Source of the DNA: Azolla pinnata
Lineage: Eukaryota; Streptophyta; Polypodiopsida; Salviniales; Salviniaceae
Direction of reading: 5' to 3'
Assembly (NCBI GenBank): GCA_037176905.1
Contig: JBBBWG010011111.1
Location: 1-64,000 of the forward strand
DNA length: 64,000 nucleotides
This document shows positions 12,711-23,700 of this stretch, one piece after another. Position 1 is the first letter of the stretch. Each line of letters starts with the position of its first letter. A model generated the notes under the pieces. The model was given only the letters and a program-made list of their open reading frames with translations, was not told the origin of the DNA and did no database searches. The translations under genes were made by a program, and so were the position numbers.

Positions 12711-13135
12711 CACGTGTCCTAAAACTCCCCCCCCGCCCCCCCCCTCAAAAAAAGAAGAGAAAAACAAGCCCCTTCCGAATCAGCAATCCGATCGATTCCG
12801 CGAGACATTCAGACACAGTTGTCAAGTAACATCTAGCACTTCAAGCTGAATGCGAAGGCAAGCCCCAGTTTACTGGTTATGAATAACGATGTACCTAGAC
12901 GGGGAAGAATACAGCACCCAAACTGACTAGTTTTTTTCCCCCGCTACCGATAGATAACATGACAGATCGAACTCATCGTACGAGTCGTAGCGCGAGACGG
13001 GTAAGATACAATTCTCGAAGGCAGAAAAACCCTAAAAAACCCACACCCTGAAAACCCTAAAACAAAAAACGCACTCGAGGATAATAAGATGCTTTTCTTT
13101 TTTAATCTTGGTTTTGTTTGTTTCTTTCTTTCTTC

Positions 13136-13167
<32 letters not shown>

Positions 13168-13690
13168 TTTCGTTTTTTGTTTTCCTTGTCGGTGGGACAG
13201 TGTGAAACCGTGGAACGGAAGGGCCGACGGGATGCGGACACGTGTCCGTTGCATCGGACGGCCTGCCAGTTGCCACGTGTAAAGCGGATCCGGATTATCC
13301 GCTGGCACGAGGGGGGGAATCTCCGGGATTCCGGATCTCCGAGTCAAGATGCGAATCTTATTTATTTTATGCCCTCCTTTTGTTTTTTCCAAAAACCAAA
13401 TCTTTCCGAATTATGATTTGGCGTTTTTTTTTTTCCTTCTTTTCTTTTTTCCCCTGGTTGATATAAAATACAAAATTCTCCCCTTTTTTTTTTTCGGCTT
13501 TCTTTCTCCCCTCGCTCGAATTTTTATTGAAATAAAAAAAGCACATATATATTTATTTCGACTTATTTATTTACGTGTGTCACAAGTTCTTGGTTGTGCG
13601 GATTCGAGGGAATCTTTCGCGGGGGATTCGGAATCCGGAATATTCTCCGCGCGATTCCCCTTTGAATCTGCGCCGCTGACGTGGCGCCCC
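12711..13690. promoter_or_regulatory. Cluster of ACGT-core (G-box/ABRE-like) sites, orphan promoter candidate
   Basis: CACGTG occurs at 12711-12716, at 13239-13244 inside the perfect palindrome GGACACGTGTCC, and at 13274-13279. GACGTGGC occurs at 13678-13685, and a related GACGTGTC at 10525-10532. Plant bZIP and bHLH factors bind such cores. No gene could be modelled next to them, so the cluster may serve an unseen transcript or be chance. A CTT run (13133-13158) and several poly-T tracts interrupt the area. Confidence 0.3.
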
Positions 13691-13817
13691 ATTTCTTTTT
13701 CTTTTTCCGTTCCTTTTGTTTTTCTCTTCGGTTCTAAAAAAAACAGGGGGGAAAATAAAAGAGGGGTCAGAATTAGGTTTAGGTCATCAAAATTAGGTCA
13801 AAAATTTATAAAAAAAA

Positions 13818-14084
13818 ACCAAAGAAGAAGGTCATGAGTTCNNNNNNNNNNNNNNNNNNNNNNNNNNNNNNNNNNNNNNNNNNNNNNNNNNNNNNNNNNN
13901 NNNNNNNNNNNNNNNNNNNNNNNNNNNNNNNNNNNNNNNNNAATTCTCAATTTGAGAAGAAGGTCATGAGTTCAATTCTCAATTTGAGAAGAAGGTCATG
14001 AGTTCAATTCTCAATTTGAGAAGAAGGTCATGAGTTCAATTCTCAATTTGCGAAGAAGGTCACGAGTTCAATTCTCAATTTGAG
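13818..14084. repeat. About 32-bp satellite interrupted by the assembly gap
   Basis: Units contain AATTCTCAATTTGAGAAGAA followed by GGTCATGAGTTC. Copies lie left of the gap (13818-13841) and right of it (13942-14084); the last copies diverge (TTTGCGAAG, TCACGAGTTC). AATTCTCAATTTGAG is partly self-complementary. GAGTTCAATTC fits the RNA polymerase III box B consensus, so a tRNA or SINE T-arm origin is possible but unproven. Confidence 0.9.
13842..13941. other. Assembly gap of 100 N
   Basis: A round 100-N block, the usual marker for a gap of unknown size. It lies inside a tandem array, so the array was probably collapsed and the true distance is unknown. Confidence 0.98.
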
Positions 14085-14199
14085 GCATAATCTTGCTTGC
14101 TTGTGTAAACGAAGAAATGAGTTACAAAAGTCCGCAGTCTGGAACGAATCTCGGAAGAGTCCATCTTCCTGAGCATCTGGATCGATACAGACTCGGACC

Positions 14200-14420
14200 C
14201 TGAGTAATCATGATCTCGAAACCCTCGAGAGGAATCAGATCTCGTCAACAGACCCCCGAAGAAATCCTGATCTCGAAACCCTCGAGAGGAATCAGATCTT
14301 GTCAACAGACCCCCGAAGAAATCCTGATCTCGGAACCCTCGAGAGGAATCAGACCTCGTCAACGGACCCCCGAAGAAATCCTGATCTCGGAACCACTGAG
14401 AGGGATCAGATCTCGTCAAC
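14200..14420. repeat. Tandem array, about 64-bp unit, roughly 3.5 copies
   Basis: Each unit runs ATCTCGAAACCCTCGAGAGG, AATCAGATCTCGTCAACAGA, CCCCCGAAGAAATCCTG. Copies are nearly identical, so expansion is recent. The minus strand is open across it, which gives a repetitive frame (RSDSSRGFRDQDFFGG) not taken as a gene. Confidence 0.92.
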
Positions 14421-15343
14421 AACACCCTGATTCTTTTCGAAACCGGCCACTCTCCAGATCCATTCTCCAGATTTTTTGATCGGCTTTCTACACGGGAACG
14501 CTGCATCTAACCGCCTCAAACAGACTTCGGGGACTCGGCGATTAGCATATCGCCAGCTCCGTTTCCATGCTCCTGTATAGTGTGTAACTCTCCAAAGCAT
14601 CGAATCGTGTGCTTCGTTGTGTAGTTAAGCCTTAACATTAATAACATCGATTCCGCATCTGCAAGTTACCATGGCCTATTTCTTCCCCGCCACCACCGAC
14701 ACTGTTGCTGCACCTACCTACAATTTATTGAAACTTCCTTCGATGTGTACACTCAAACAGCAGCCGGAGATTCGGCGCACACTTAGTCGCGTAACACTTT
14801 TGTTTTTTTTCTTTTCCATAAATCAAAGATTCGGCGCACCCTTAGTCGTGGAATACAATATCAAAATTACACACTAAAAAGAGGGTCAAGATCATGAGAA
14901 CTTCACTCTCTACTAGAGCTTCTCCGTTCAGATCTCTTAACGTCGGGGGGGGGGGGGGGAGATACATTTAGGGGGAGCATAATTCCATTTTAGTCGTGTA
15001 ATAGCTATTTACAAGCAGCAATAAACTGTTTACGATTCCAAGATCATGGATCGATTGCCACTTTACTGACGTGTTATCCTTTTTAAGCTTGATTTCTGAT
15101 GTCGATTCAGTGTCGGCAGTTGATAAGATCCTGCAATATGATATACACTCCACGATCTTCACTCCAATTACACTTCCAGCAAGTATATGTACACCTGTAT
15201 CTTTGTATTAGAGATTGGATCGAAAACTTCTTCCAGAGCCGATATAGCATGGTAACGATTCACGGAATTCGATCAGAACCGCGTTTTCAGCGGCGTATTC
15301 TAGTTGTGGCGACTGTTGTGTTTGTACTGATGGAGCAGAATAC
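14421..15343. other. No gene recognised between the tandem array and the TXNL4B-like gene
   Basis: It holds a G run (14945-14960), two short direct repeats containing GATTCGGCGCAC (14770 and 14829) and, at its right side, the probable 3' untranslated region of the minus-strand TXNL4B-like gene. Confidence 0.5.
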
Positions 15344-16446
15344 CTATATCCCCTTGTAGAGGAGCTCGTACTTTGGCACTCTTTCGGGTGGGAGTGGGCA
15401 AGTAACAATCAACTTGCCTTTCATAGCTCCTCTGAAGATGGTCTGTGAAGAAGTCCAATGCATATTAGATGCCATGTGACATTAGCATTAGGTCCAAATC
15501 TATAGAAACACTTAGTAAACCAAACCACCATAGCCACATTTAGCAGCCCATGTGCTAACTAACCTTGAGAAAAGGATATATGCGTGTATCTATTTATATA
15601 TGTATGTACATATGTTCGTATGTACTGTAGATACCAAGGGCATCATCTCCTTGAAAGGTACCATTAATATGTATGTATGTATGTATGTATGTATATCTAC
15701 ATGGAATCACTGGTGCCTTTCCATCATTGATGACTCACAAATGACAACTATTCAAACAGGCCAAATCACTCTTAAATTGATGTCAAGGGCAGTCATATTC
15801 CATCACCACAAAAGTCAAGAAGTTGATCAAACCTCCACAACGTCAATAAAATCTTGTTTCGTATGAAATGCTCCTATCCACTTTGTATGATCAGGGGAAC
15901 TGTACAAACAGTTGAAACAAGGTATCAAAAACAAGCAAATCGATCATACCAAAGGAGCCAGAGAAAGTTATTGCTCTTTTCAGTAGTTTACCAGGAATCC
16001 ATCTTCATATGCTGGGCATTAAAGAAGAATATAGTGGCTGGGATCCACGTGATGTCAAAGTATTGAACATAACCTTGTATTTCTTCTGCATCGACGTCCA
16101 CGAGTTTAACAGAGGCAAATTTGGACACCTCCCTTGCTGATTTTGCGAGCTACAAAAAACACATTACGATTTTCCTTTTGTTTTTAAGCCAAATCATCAT
16201 AACCAACCGAGATCGCAAACATTTCTCTCTATTACTAATTCCAACATCATAACTCTTTTTCAAACAGCAAAGCAGAGACAAAAACATGGCATAAAAATGG
16301 TTTCCAGGGTTTACAATCTCATCCATCTTCATACAAACGATATCGGAAGACCTTCCAAAACGCAGCACAAGCACTTTGTCTAGCGTGTCACAGATAGCTC
16401 TGTCTACATCTTCCTTTTTCGACAAGCTTGGGAGCAGATAGCTCAT
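15344..16446 (-). CDS. TXNL4B/Dim1-like thioredoxin-fold splicing protein
   Basis: Four exons join in phase: 16446-16315, 16149-15992, 15899-15833 and 15442-15344. The product has 151 residues, almost the length of human TXNL4B (149). It starts MSYLLPSLSKKEDVDRAICD, then VLVLRFGR (beta strand of the thioredoxin fold), LVDVD, YVQYFDITWIPATIFFFNAQ, SPDHTKWIGAFHTKQDFIDV, FRGAMKGKLIV and ends VPKYELLYKGI, all matching the TXNL4B rather than the TXNL4A (Dim1/YLS8) branch. The CXXC redox motif of true thioredoxins is absent, as in this family. Known members are nuclear and linked to U5 snRNP function and pre-mRNA splicing; human TXNL4B binds PRPF6. The role here is inferred. The start follows the family N-terminus; the 13 in-frame residues before it are not conserved. 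All splice sites are GT-AG. Confidence 0.93.
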
Positions 16447-18760
16447 TGCTCCGCTCACGATATCTGGCCCTGAAAATATTGACAAATCATTAGAGAAATA
16501 CCAGAACTTACAAAAAACCGGATATGATCTTTAGCTGGCAATTTTTGTATATGACTTGTACGCCATTTATTAATTCTAGGTAGTTTCTTCATCACTCGCT
16601 TGAGTATCAATATAATGTCAATGGACCAGTTCTTGAACCAAAATGCCAAAGGTTCGGGACTTGACAAAGGTAGTCAGTTCGGGACTTGACAAAGGTGCAG
16701 GAGTGAGTCATCATGGTCATGCATACACAGCCTGTAAGAGCTTTTGTCCGTACTACTTCACAAGACAAATGCACTCTAGCCAGCTTACAAAGATAACAGT
16801 AAAATGTCCTTTAGGCATGAAACAACTAGCTGTAACCATGATGCACAAATGTAGACAGGCACCAAAATTATGCATTAAAAAATACTCAAAATGGAATTAA
16901 TAACATGTTCATATAATCCTGAGCATCAAATCACTGGTGCAAAACCATGTGCATAAATACTACGAGCATTGCTACAAGGCAAGAGCAGTGTGGATCTCTT
17001 TAAATTTTAAAATGTCTATTTTCTATCAGCAACATTGTGTATGAAATCCGATTCATCATGGTACCGACATGCTGGAAATAGAAGATAAAGCATCAAACGC
17101 ACACCAGCATTTCATTTCACACAATGCACTTGCGTTGTAAAATAACTTGTGTTCTGTAATACCACTTCATGTACATCAAAAGAGGAAAGAGGATGAAGAA
17201 GAAGGAAGAGAGAGAACCTTTGAAGAACTGAGACGGATGGATCTCTAGAGTGATGGAGACACCTTGCGATTCACCAGGAGTAAACTGTTGTCTCCTCCCC
17301 TCTTCCTAGATGGAAAAATACTACAACCTGCGGAATAAAATAAACAGAGACTCTTTCAGAACACCTTCTTTACAACTTCATGCCAAAGAAGAGCCAAGAA
17401 CAAAGAAAAGTAGAAAGCAGAATTTGCTTTCCAAGAAAGTGTAAGGATGATAAAATGGGAGAAGAAGCGGTTTGCAATATCAATATATCTCATCCATCAC
17501 ATCAATGTATATTCTCTTCTGTTCAGATCACCATAAGTTTATCAAGATCTACTAAAAGATCGTATTGCCTCTGAAACTTACACAGAAGAGTAAATCTTTG
17601 AAATGAAGGCATTGCTTCTCTCCATTGTATGGAAATCCATTGATACAACATCCATCTGAGTCCAAAATCACAAAGTTACCATGTTTGTTAGCCATTGCTC
17701 TATACCCTTCTCAAATACGTTTTAGGTTGTTTGCCAACGGTTATAGGTCAGTTGATAAGGGTGTTCAATGGAAACCAATGGATCATTACTTCAACTCTTA
17801 CATAGCATGGCTAAATCTAGACAAGGGAATGTCCGATTATAGAAGTGATTAGAGAGAAATTTGACAACGACTCGAATTAGTTAGATTGAGCATTACTTTG
17901 CATACCGCTAAGGAAAGCCAATTAGGAGACAGAGAATGAGGGAAAGAGAGGGATAATGGACTCAAATAAAGACTTCAAGGAACTCAAAGAGAGAAAACAA
18001 AATAATAGAATTGACTTCGGGTACACAAGAAGAGTCAGTGAATCGGGGAAGACTGAATTTCACAAGCCATTAAACTTGAACAGGGGTCCAAAAAGAAAAA
18101 AACAAATTGCATCAAGATTCCTCTGTAGGGAGGAAAGAGACATGACTGATTCACAGGCATTATATTAATCAGGCATTGAAGGCTTTACACATAGTGCTGC
18201 GTTTGTCAAGATGGTAAGGTATATGATGATATGGACGAGGAGGCCAATGCCAATCCCTCTACCTCGATTATTGCAACATTTTTCCGGGTGTCCCCGCTGT
18301 TGGGGCATGGGCATAAAATTAAAACAAGATTCAAATAAAGCTTTGATTTGCATATACTACCCAAAAAAGATTAGCAAGAGTAGGCAGCAAAAGATTGAAA
18401 AAACGCCAGAGAAATGCCAAAAGCTGAATACACGAGCTTGGGGGCAAGGGGCAGTATAAAAAAGCAAGGGCTGTAGGTTCAACAGCAAAGGGCATAGTTT
18501 CACCGCTCTAATCTTTCATCCACTCAATCATAAATTTTTGATCCATTGCAGTATCTACCAGCAATCTGGCAAAAAAAGGATGCTGCACAATTATCTTCCG
18601 GAAAGTAGGAAAACTAGATCTAGCAGCAATGCTCGATTAGCATCGATTTCATGGCCGTTGGCCAAGACCACCAGTTACCAGTACAGTCTGCATTTATCGA
18701 CCCAAAGCATAAAAAGTCCATATAACCATGCACATGGAAGCCATGAAGGATTCAGCATAG
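16447..18760. other. Leader/upstream region of the TXNL4B-like gene; no further gene
   Basis: The part nearest 16447 is the leader of the minus-strand TXNL4B-like gene. A 22-bp direct duplication (GTTCGGGACTTGACAAAGG) sits at 16653-16697. Farther right, short frames without homology occur in AT-rich unique sequence. Confidence 0.5.
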
Positions 18761-18765
18761 CTAAA

Positions 18766-19110
18766 CAAATCCAATCACTGACAAAGACTCGACAGCAAGC
18801 CATTGTTTTTTAACCCAGAAAGAGCGGACCCAAAGTAGAGGTAGAGAATCCACGAGAGTCTCTATATCTCGTATCATCGCAGTGAAGATCTGCAGATCCA
18901 AGGTTGTGTCTTTTGCAGAAGCAGCATCGCAGGAAAAAAAAAATTCCAATCACTGACAAAGACCAGGCAGCAAGCCAATGTCTTTGAAACCCAAAAAAAA
19001 AAAAAACGGACCCAAAGCAAAGGTAGAGAATCCAAGAGAAGTCTCCATAGCTCGTATCATACCAAATGACGATCGCAGATCCAAGGTTGTGTTTGGCAGA
19101 AACGCCCAAA
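18766..19110. repeat. Imperfect tandem duplication, unit about 170 bp
   Basis: Copy 1 (18766-18930) and copy 2 (18943-19110) share AATCACTGACAAAGAC, GCAGCAAGCCA, CGGACCCAAAG, AGGTAGAGAATCCA, CTCGTATCAT and GCAGATCCAAGGTTGTGT in order. Copy 2 carries a longer A run. Open frames across it on the minus strand are not conserved between copies. Confidence 0.88.
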
Positions 19111-19384
19111 ATCTTTTTCTCCACACAAGAAAGCATGCGCAATAGGTAGAGAAAAAGACAGAGAGAGCAGAGGAAAAATACCGAGATGGGCGGAGGCATC
19201 GTAAGCTCTCCATCAGCAGACGAACGCTCTGCTCTCTGCGTTCCAAAGAGAGAGATTCCTGAGACGCAAGGAAAGCGATTTGCGCCCACAAGAAGAAGCA
19301 TCACAAGCTCTTCTCCATGTATACATTGTTTTGAAAGCAAAAGCTCTCTCTCTCTTGATTTGCAAGCAACACAAGTACTCAAAA

Positions 19385-19665
19385 TGGGATTTTGCTTCAA
19401 TCAATCAAGCAAAGCTTGGTTGAGTGATTTTGGATTTGATTGCTTCATCTTGTAGATTCAGCAATGGGGATTTGTTTTCAATCAATCAAGCAAAGCTTGC
19501 TTTGAGTGATTCTGGATTTGATTGCTTCATCTTGTAGATTCAGCAATGGGGATTTGTTTTCAATCAATCAAGCAAAGCTTGCTTTGAGTGATTCTGGATT
19601 TGATTGCTTCATCTTGTAGATTCAGCAATGGGGATTTGTTTTCAATCAAGCAAAGCTTGCAGAGT
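19385..19665. repeat. Tandem array, about 85-bp unit, 3-4 copies
   Basis: Units contain GATTCAGCAATGGGGATTTG, TTTTCAATCAATCAAGCAAA, GCTTGCTTTGAGTGATTCTG and GATTTGATTGCTTCATCTTG. Copies are near identical except a truncated last one. It overlaps no gene. Confidence 0.93.
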
Positions 19666-20204
19666 GGTTTGGATTCGAGTTGTAGATTCGATAGCTTGTA
19701 TACCACTCGATTCATTAACATCAGCAGTAGCAGCAGAAAGTTGTGATCCGAATGGTTTGCTTGGCGATTCATTCAAGCCGGATTCGATGTGCATGGAACG
19801 TATGCGCTTGTTTCTAATAGCAATATACGATAGGATTATGTAGACGAATTATCCGCATCCTCATCTTATCATGTTTATTGAGGGTCGTATCTGCAGCAAC
19901 TTGCCAAGAGTTAAGACTGTGTCGAATCATCGATTGCCGAAACTTGCTTGAAATGCAAAATGCAAGGCATAAAAGACTTACAGGAACGAAAGAGCGCCGG
20001 CAGATTCGGTTCTTGACATTGAGAAATGGTTTGAAGAGAATGGGGGGGAAAATCGCGATCTATGGGAGTTCCCAATGCAATAGTATGTGATAATCAAGGA
20101 AAGGTTGATCTCGAAGCCCGATTATTATACGGCAAAATATCAAACCTTCAACGTTGGGCCCAATGTATTATAGAGTAAAAAACATGCCAAGTTGTATCAG
20201 ACCA

Positions 20205-20585
20205 CATATTATCATCCGCCAAATCGCAAAATCAATTGCCAAATTGGGTCATAAGAAGCACAAGATTTTGAGGGGGGGAAAAAAATAAAAACCTTTCACA
20301 CGAAGCTTGAATTATCATCCGCCAAATCGCGAAATCAATTGCCAGATTGGGTCATAAGAAGCACAAGATTTCGGGGGAAAAAGAAAACCTTCCACACAAA
20401 TTTCAAGCTTCATAACCGAATGTACGTATATATACCAAGTCGTATCAAACCGCATTATCATCGGGCAAATTGCGACATCGGGTGCCGAATTGGGTCACAT
20501 AAGAAGCGCCAGATTTCGGGAAAAAAGAGGATCTTTCATACAAATTTCAAGCTTCTTACCCCCGATGTACGCATATACATGTGTA
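20205..20585. repeat. Tandem array, about 110-135 bp unit, three copies
   Basis: Three diverged copies start near 20205, 20312 and 20450. Each has ATTATCATCCGCCAAATCGC (or a variant), CAATTGCCAAATTGGGTCAT, AAGAAGCACAAGATTT, a G/A-rich stretch, then ACCTTTCACAC and a CAAGCTT word. It ends about 120 bp beyond the 3' end of the HNH/coiled-coil gene. Confidence 0.88.
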
Positions 20586-20703
20586 CATACCACTCCGAAT
20601 TGCGGTGCCGGATCGATCGAAGGAGAAGAAGCAAAGCAGCAGAGCGATGTTGATGATTCCAGGGCATCGACGATTCGGTCAACGAAATGACGATTCGCGG
20701 CTA

Positions 20704-23700
20704 TCATTTCGCCACGTTACTCGCGCGGATTTCTCGTCTGGATCGAGCTCGGTTCCACGCCTTCCTGCACGACGTCCTCAGAGAAGCTCGGAGGCCCATA
20801 CCGATGAAGCTCTTGCTGCTGTTGCTACCGTGGAATACGGCTGCATCGCTTGCGCATTCGCCTTCCTCAAAGACTGAGGAGTCGGAGCTGTTGGTGCGTT
20901 GTTGGATCCATGGATCTTTGACAGAGCAAGATGCCAATTTGAAGGCCTCCACATTCAGTTTTTCTTCTTCATCCTGAGCTTGATGCTGCTGCTGCTGATG
21001 ATGATGATGATGATCATCATCATCATCATGTGATTGAATTTGTGATTGTGATTGTGATCCGATTTGTGATTGAGCTTGCGATTGCGGTTGCGACTGCGAT
21101 CGACGCCGCGATTGCGATTGCGATTGCGATTGCGATTGCGATTGCGGCTGCGAATCCGACGAACACCGCTTCGTCCTGTGCTTCCTCTTCCTCGCGCCCT
21201 CCTCGCAGCTCTTCTCCTCGTGGCGGAAGCTCATCATCCGCAAAAGCCCATCCAGCATCTTCCTCGACCTCTCCTCGTTCTGCTGCGAGCTTCCAGGAGC
21301 TTCGCGCCTCGCCTCGTCGACGAATCGATCCTTGCTGGGCTGCGCCGCGATCTCCGCGGCGTCGCATCCGTTGCTTAGAAGCAATCTCTGCAGCCACTTG
21401 TCCACATTCAGCTTCCCCAGCCGCTTCTTCCGCTCTTCCTCGCTCTCGAACGCAATCCGCGGAGCTTCGGCACCATCCTCGCTCCCTTCATACGCCTTCC
21501 CCTTGAGTGTCAATACCTCTCGCAACAGCTCGTCGAGCTGCTCCTCTTCTTCGCTCGTCTTCTTCGAATCGCCGCCGTTTCGGCATTTCGACGAGCCGAG
21601 CTTCTCGCCATCGCTGGATGAAGCGATCCTCTCCGAGCATGGGTCTGGCTCGACTTCCACCTGAGCCTTCCATTGGCTTGAATCCAGATCAGATACCTTC
21701 TTCCGCTTCAGAGGAGACCTTTGCGATTCTGGTTCCGAGTCTTCGGTTTCTCCACTCTCCTCCTCCTCCTCCTCCTCCTCCATTATCGTATCCATCCACA
21801 TCGATGAAGGCCTCGATTGTGCCTCCACAGCCCTTGGATATCTCCTGCTAGCTAGCATTTGTATCGTTCCCTCGTCGACACAATTTTCTTCATCTTTTTC
21901 CCAGCTCGATGAATCCAAACAAGCATCGTCTACCCGTAATACTTTGTCTTCACCCACGTTCTGATTCTGATCAATAGCGCCATCTGGTATGCCCATCACG
22001 CGTTCAAGACTTCCAGATTCCTCTGCTTGTAGGAGCCCCTTGTACATTGCACTCTCCAGCTCCAGGTCCTGCCTTTGTTTCAACTGCCCTATGAGGCCTA
22101 ACCCAGCCTTCTTACAACTCATTCTCAGGGATTGGATTTTGGTCACCAAGGCATCGCATGCCGCTTCGGTGAGCTTTGCTTGCTCGGTAAATATCAAAGT
22201 CCTAGAAAACAAGGGCAAACTCTGTGAGATGGAAGTAGTTCTGGTCTAAAACGATTTCTTCTGAGTTGAAGTAGTTCTCTTTTTAATTTAGCAAAGTTTT
22301 TTTTATGTGACTCCTTCCGTATATGAATTCATAGCCTGATGCTTACATGAATTAGATTAGACATAATGAATCAGCCACAAGCCAGGAAATTAACAACAAA
22401 CTGCAATATATTGATCTAAGAAGTATTTAATCTATTCTCCCTGTTTAATGTTTTGATGTATTGGTAAACAGAATCAGCATAGCTATGGTAGACAAGACTC
22501 AGCATACATATGCAGTGCCCACCAGTTTATGTATTGCATATGCTATGTATTTCTACAGCCTATGATGCTTACTGATGCAAGGTATCTCGGCTGATGCGCT
22601 CGAGGCATCTGCGGTATCGTGACTGCGTTTGGGACCAATGCCGCTGCTTCTCCAACTGCTGCTTTTGCTTCTCGAGAGTGTCCTCGAGCTCTCGGAGAGC
22701 CATCCTTTCCCTCTCGTTCCGATGCCTAGTCCTTTTCAGCTCCCTCTCCATTGAAAGAACCTGCTCTCTCTTCTGCTCCACCTCCAGCCTCAGCTCTCTC
22801 CCACCCTCATTTTGCTGTTCTATGGAGGAGCTCAGCAGTGTGTAGCTTTGCACCAGCTCTTCTGCCAATTCATGCAGAATCCGATCCTGTTCGCAAACAC
22901 CTCATCATCATCATCATCATCATCATCCTCATCATCCTCATCATCAATGGAATGCAGAAAGAAAAACTCGAAACATTCCACACAACAGAAGCTTTCTATC
23001 GTCCCAAACTTCACTCACGGATTGAATACATAAATACCTTCATTTCACGTGCATTGTACGGATGAGAGCTAGCCTTCTTTTCAACCAACTGTAATGAATT
23101 GACATCACAATCGACCAACGCTGGCCTCTCAACGTATGGCCACGCCAAGGTGACACCTAGAAGACCATGTATACCTATTCGTTCAGGTTAATTCTGCCTC
23201 AAAATGCCACAACATTTTATAGTTAATTCTGCCTCAAATGGCACATTCCACAGTTAAAGCCTGCCCCAAAACTGGCACATTTCACAGGTATAGCCTGCCC
23301 CAAAAATGGCACATTTTAGGGGCAATTCTGCCTCGAGATGTCACATTTCCTAGTTAATTCTGCCACAAATTGGCACCTTTTATGGCTAAGGCTGCCTCAA
23401 AATGGCACATTTTCTTGCTCACCCAACCTCACTTCTCTCTCTGCATATATTTGTTTTTTAACACCTACCTGGCTCCTTGCTTCTATTTTCTTTCAGCATT
23501 TCCTTTTCTCCTCGCCCCTTCACACAAAGTGGCCAGATATGTTGATGAGCATCATCAGCTTCATCATTCGGGAACAGCAATGAGAAGGCCCTCTTCCTGA
23601 AAAAGGCATTGGGGGTAAGCAACTGAGGCATGAAGAATATACAAAAGCAAAGAAGCAGTACATAGAAAATTATAAGGAAAATTTAGAAAAGACAACCTGA

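Noticed and set aside
13108-13837. Plus-strand frames of 102-162 codons before the gap
   Set aside because: Driven by CTT and poly-T tracts; no homology.
13942-14084. Possible tRNA or SINE
   Set aside because: Only a box B-like word is present; no cloverleaf or box A is seen, so it is listed as a satellite.
18810-19400. 196-codon minus-strand frame
   Set aside because: It crosses a tandem duplication, differs between the two copies and has no recognisable family.
21026-21851. Plus-strand frames of 100-158 codons
   Set aside because: They are antisense shadows of the low-complexity tail of the HNH/coiled-coil protein.
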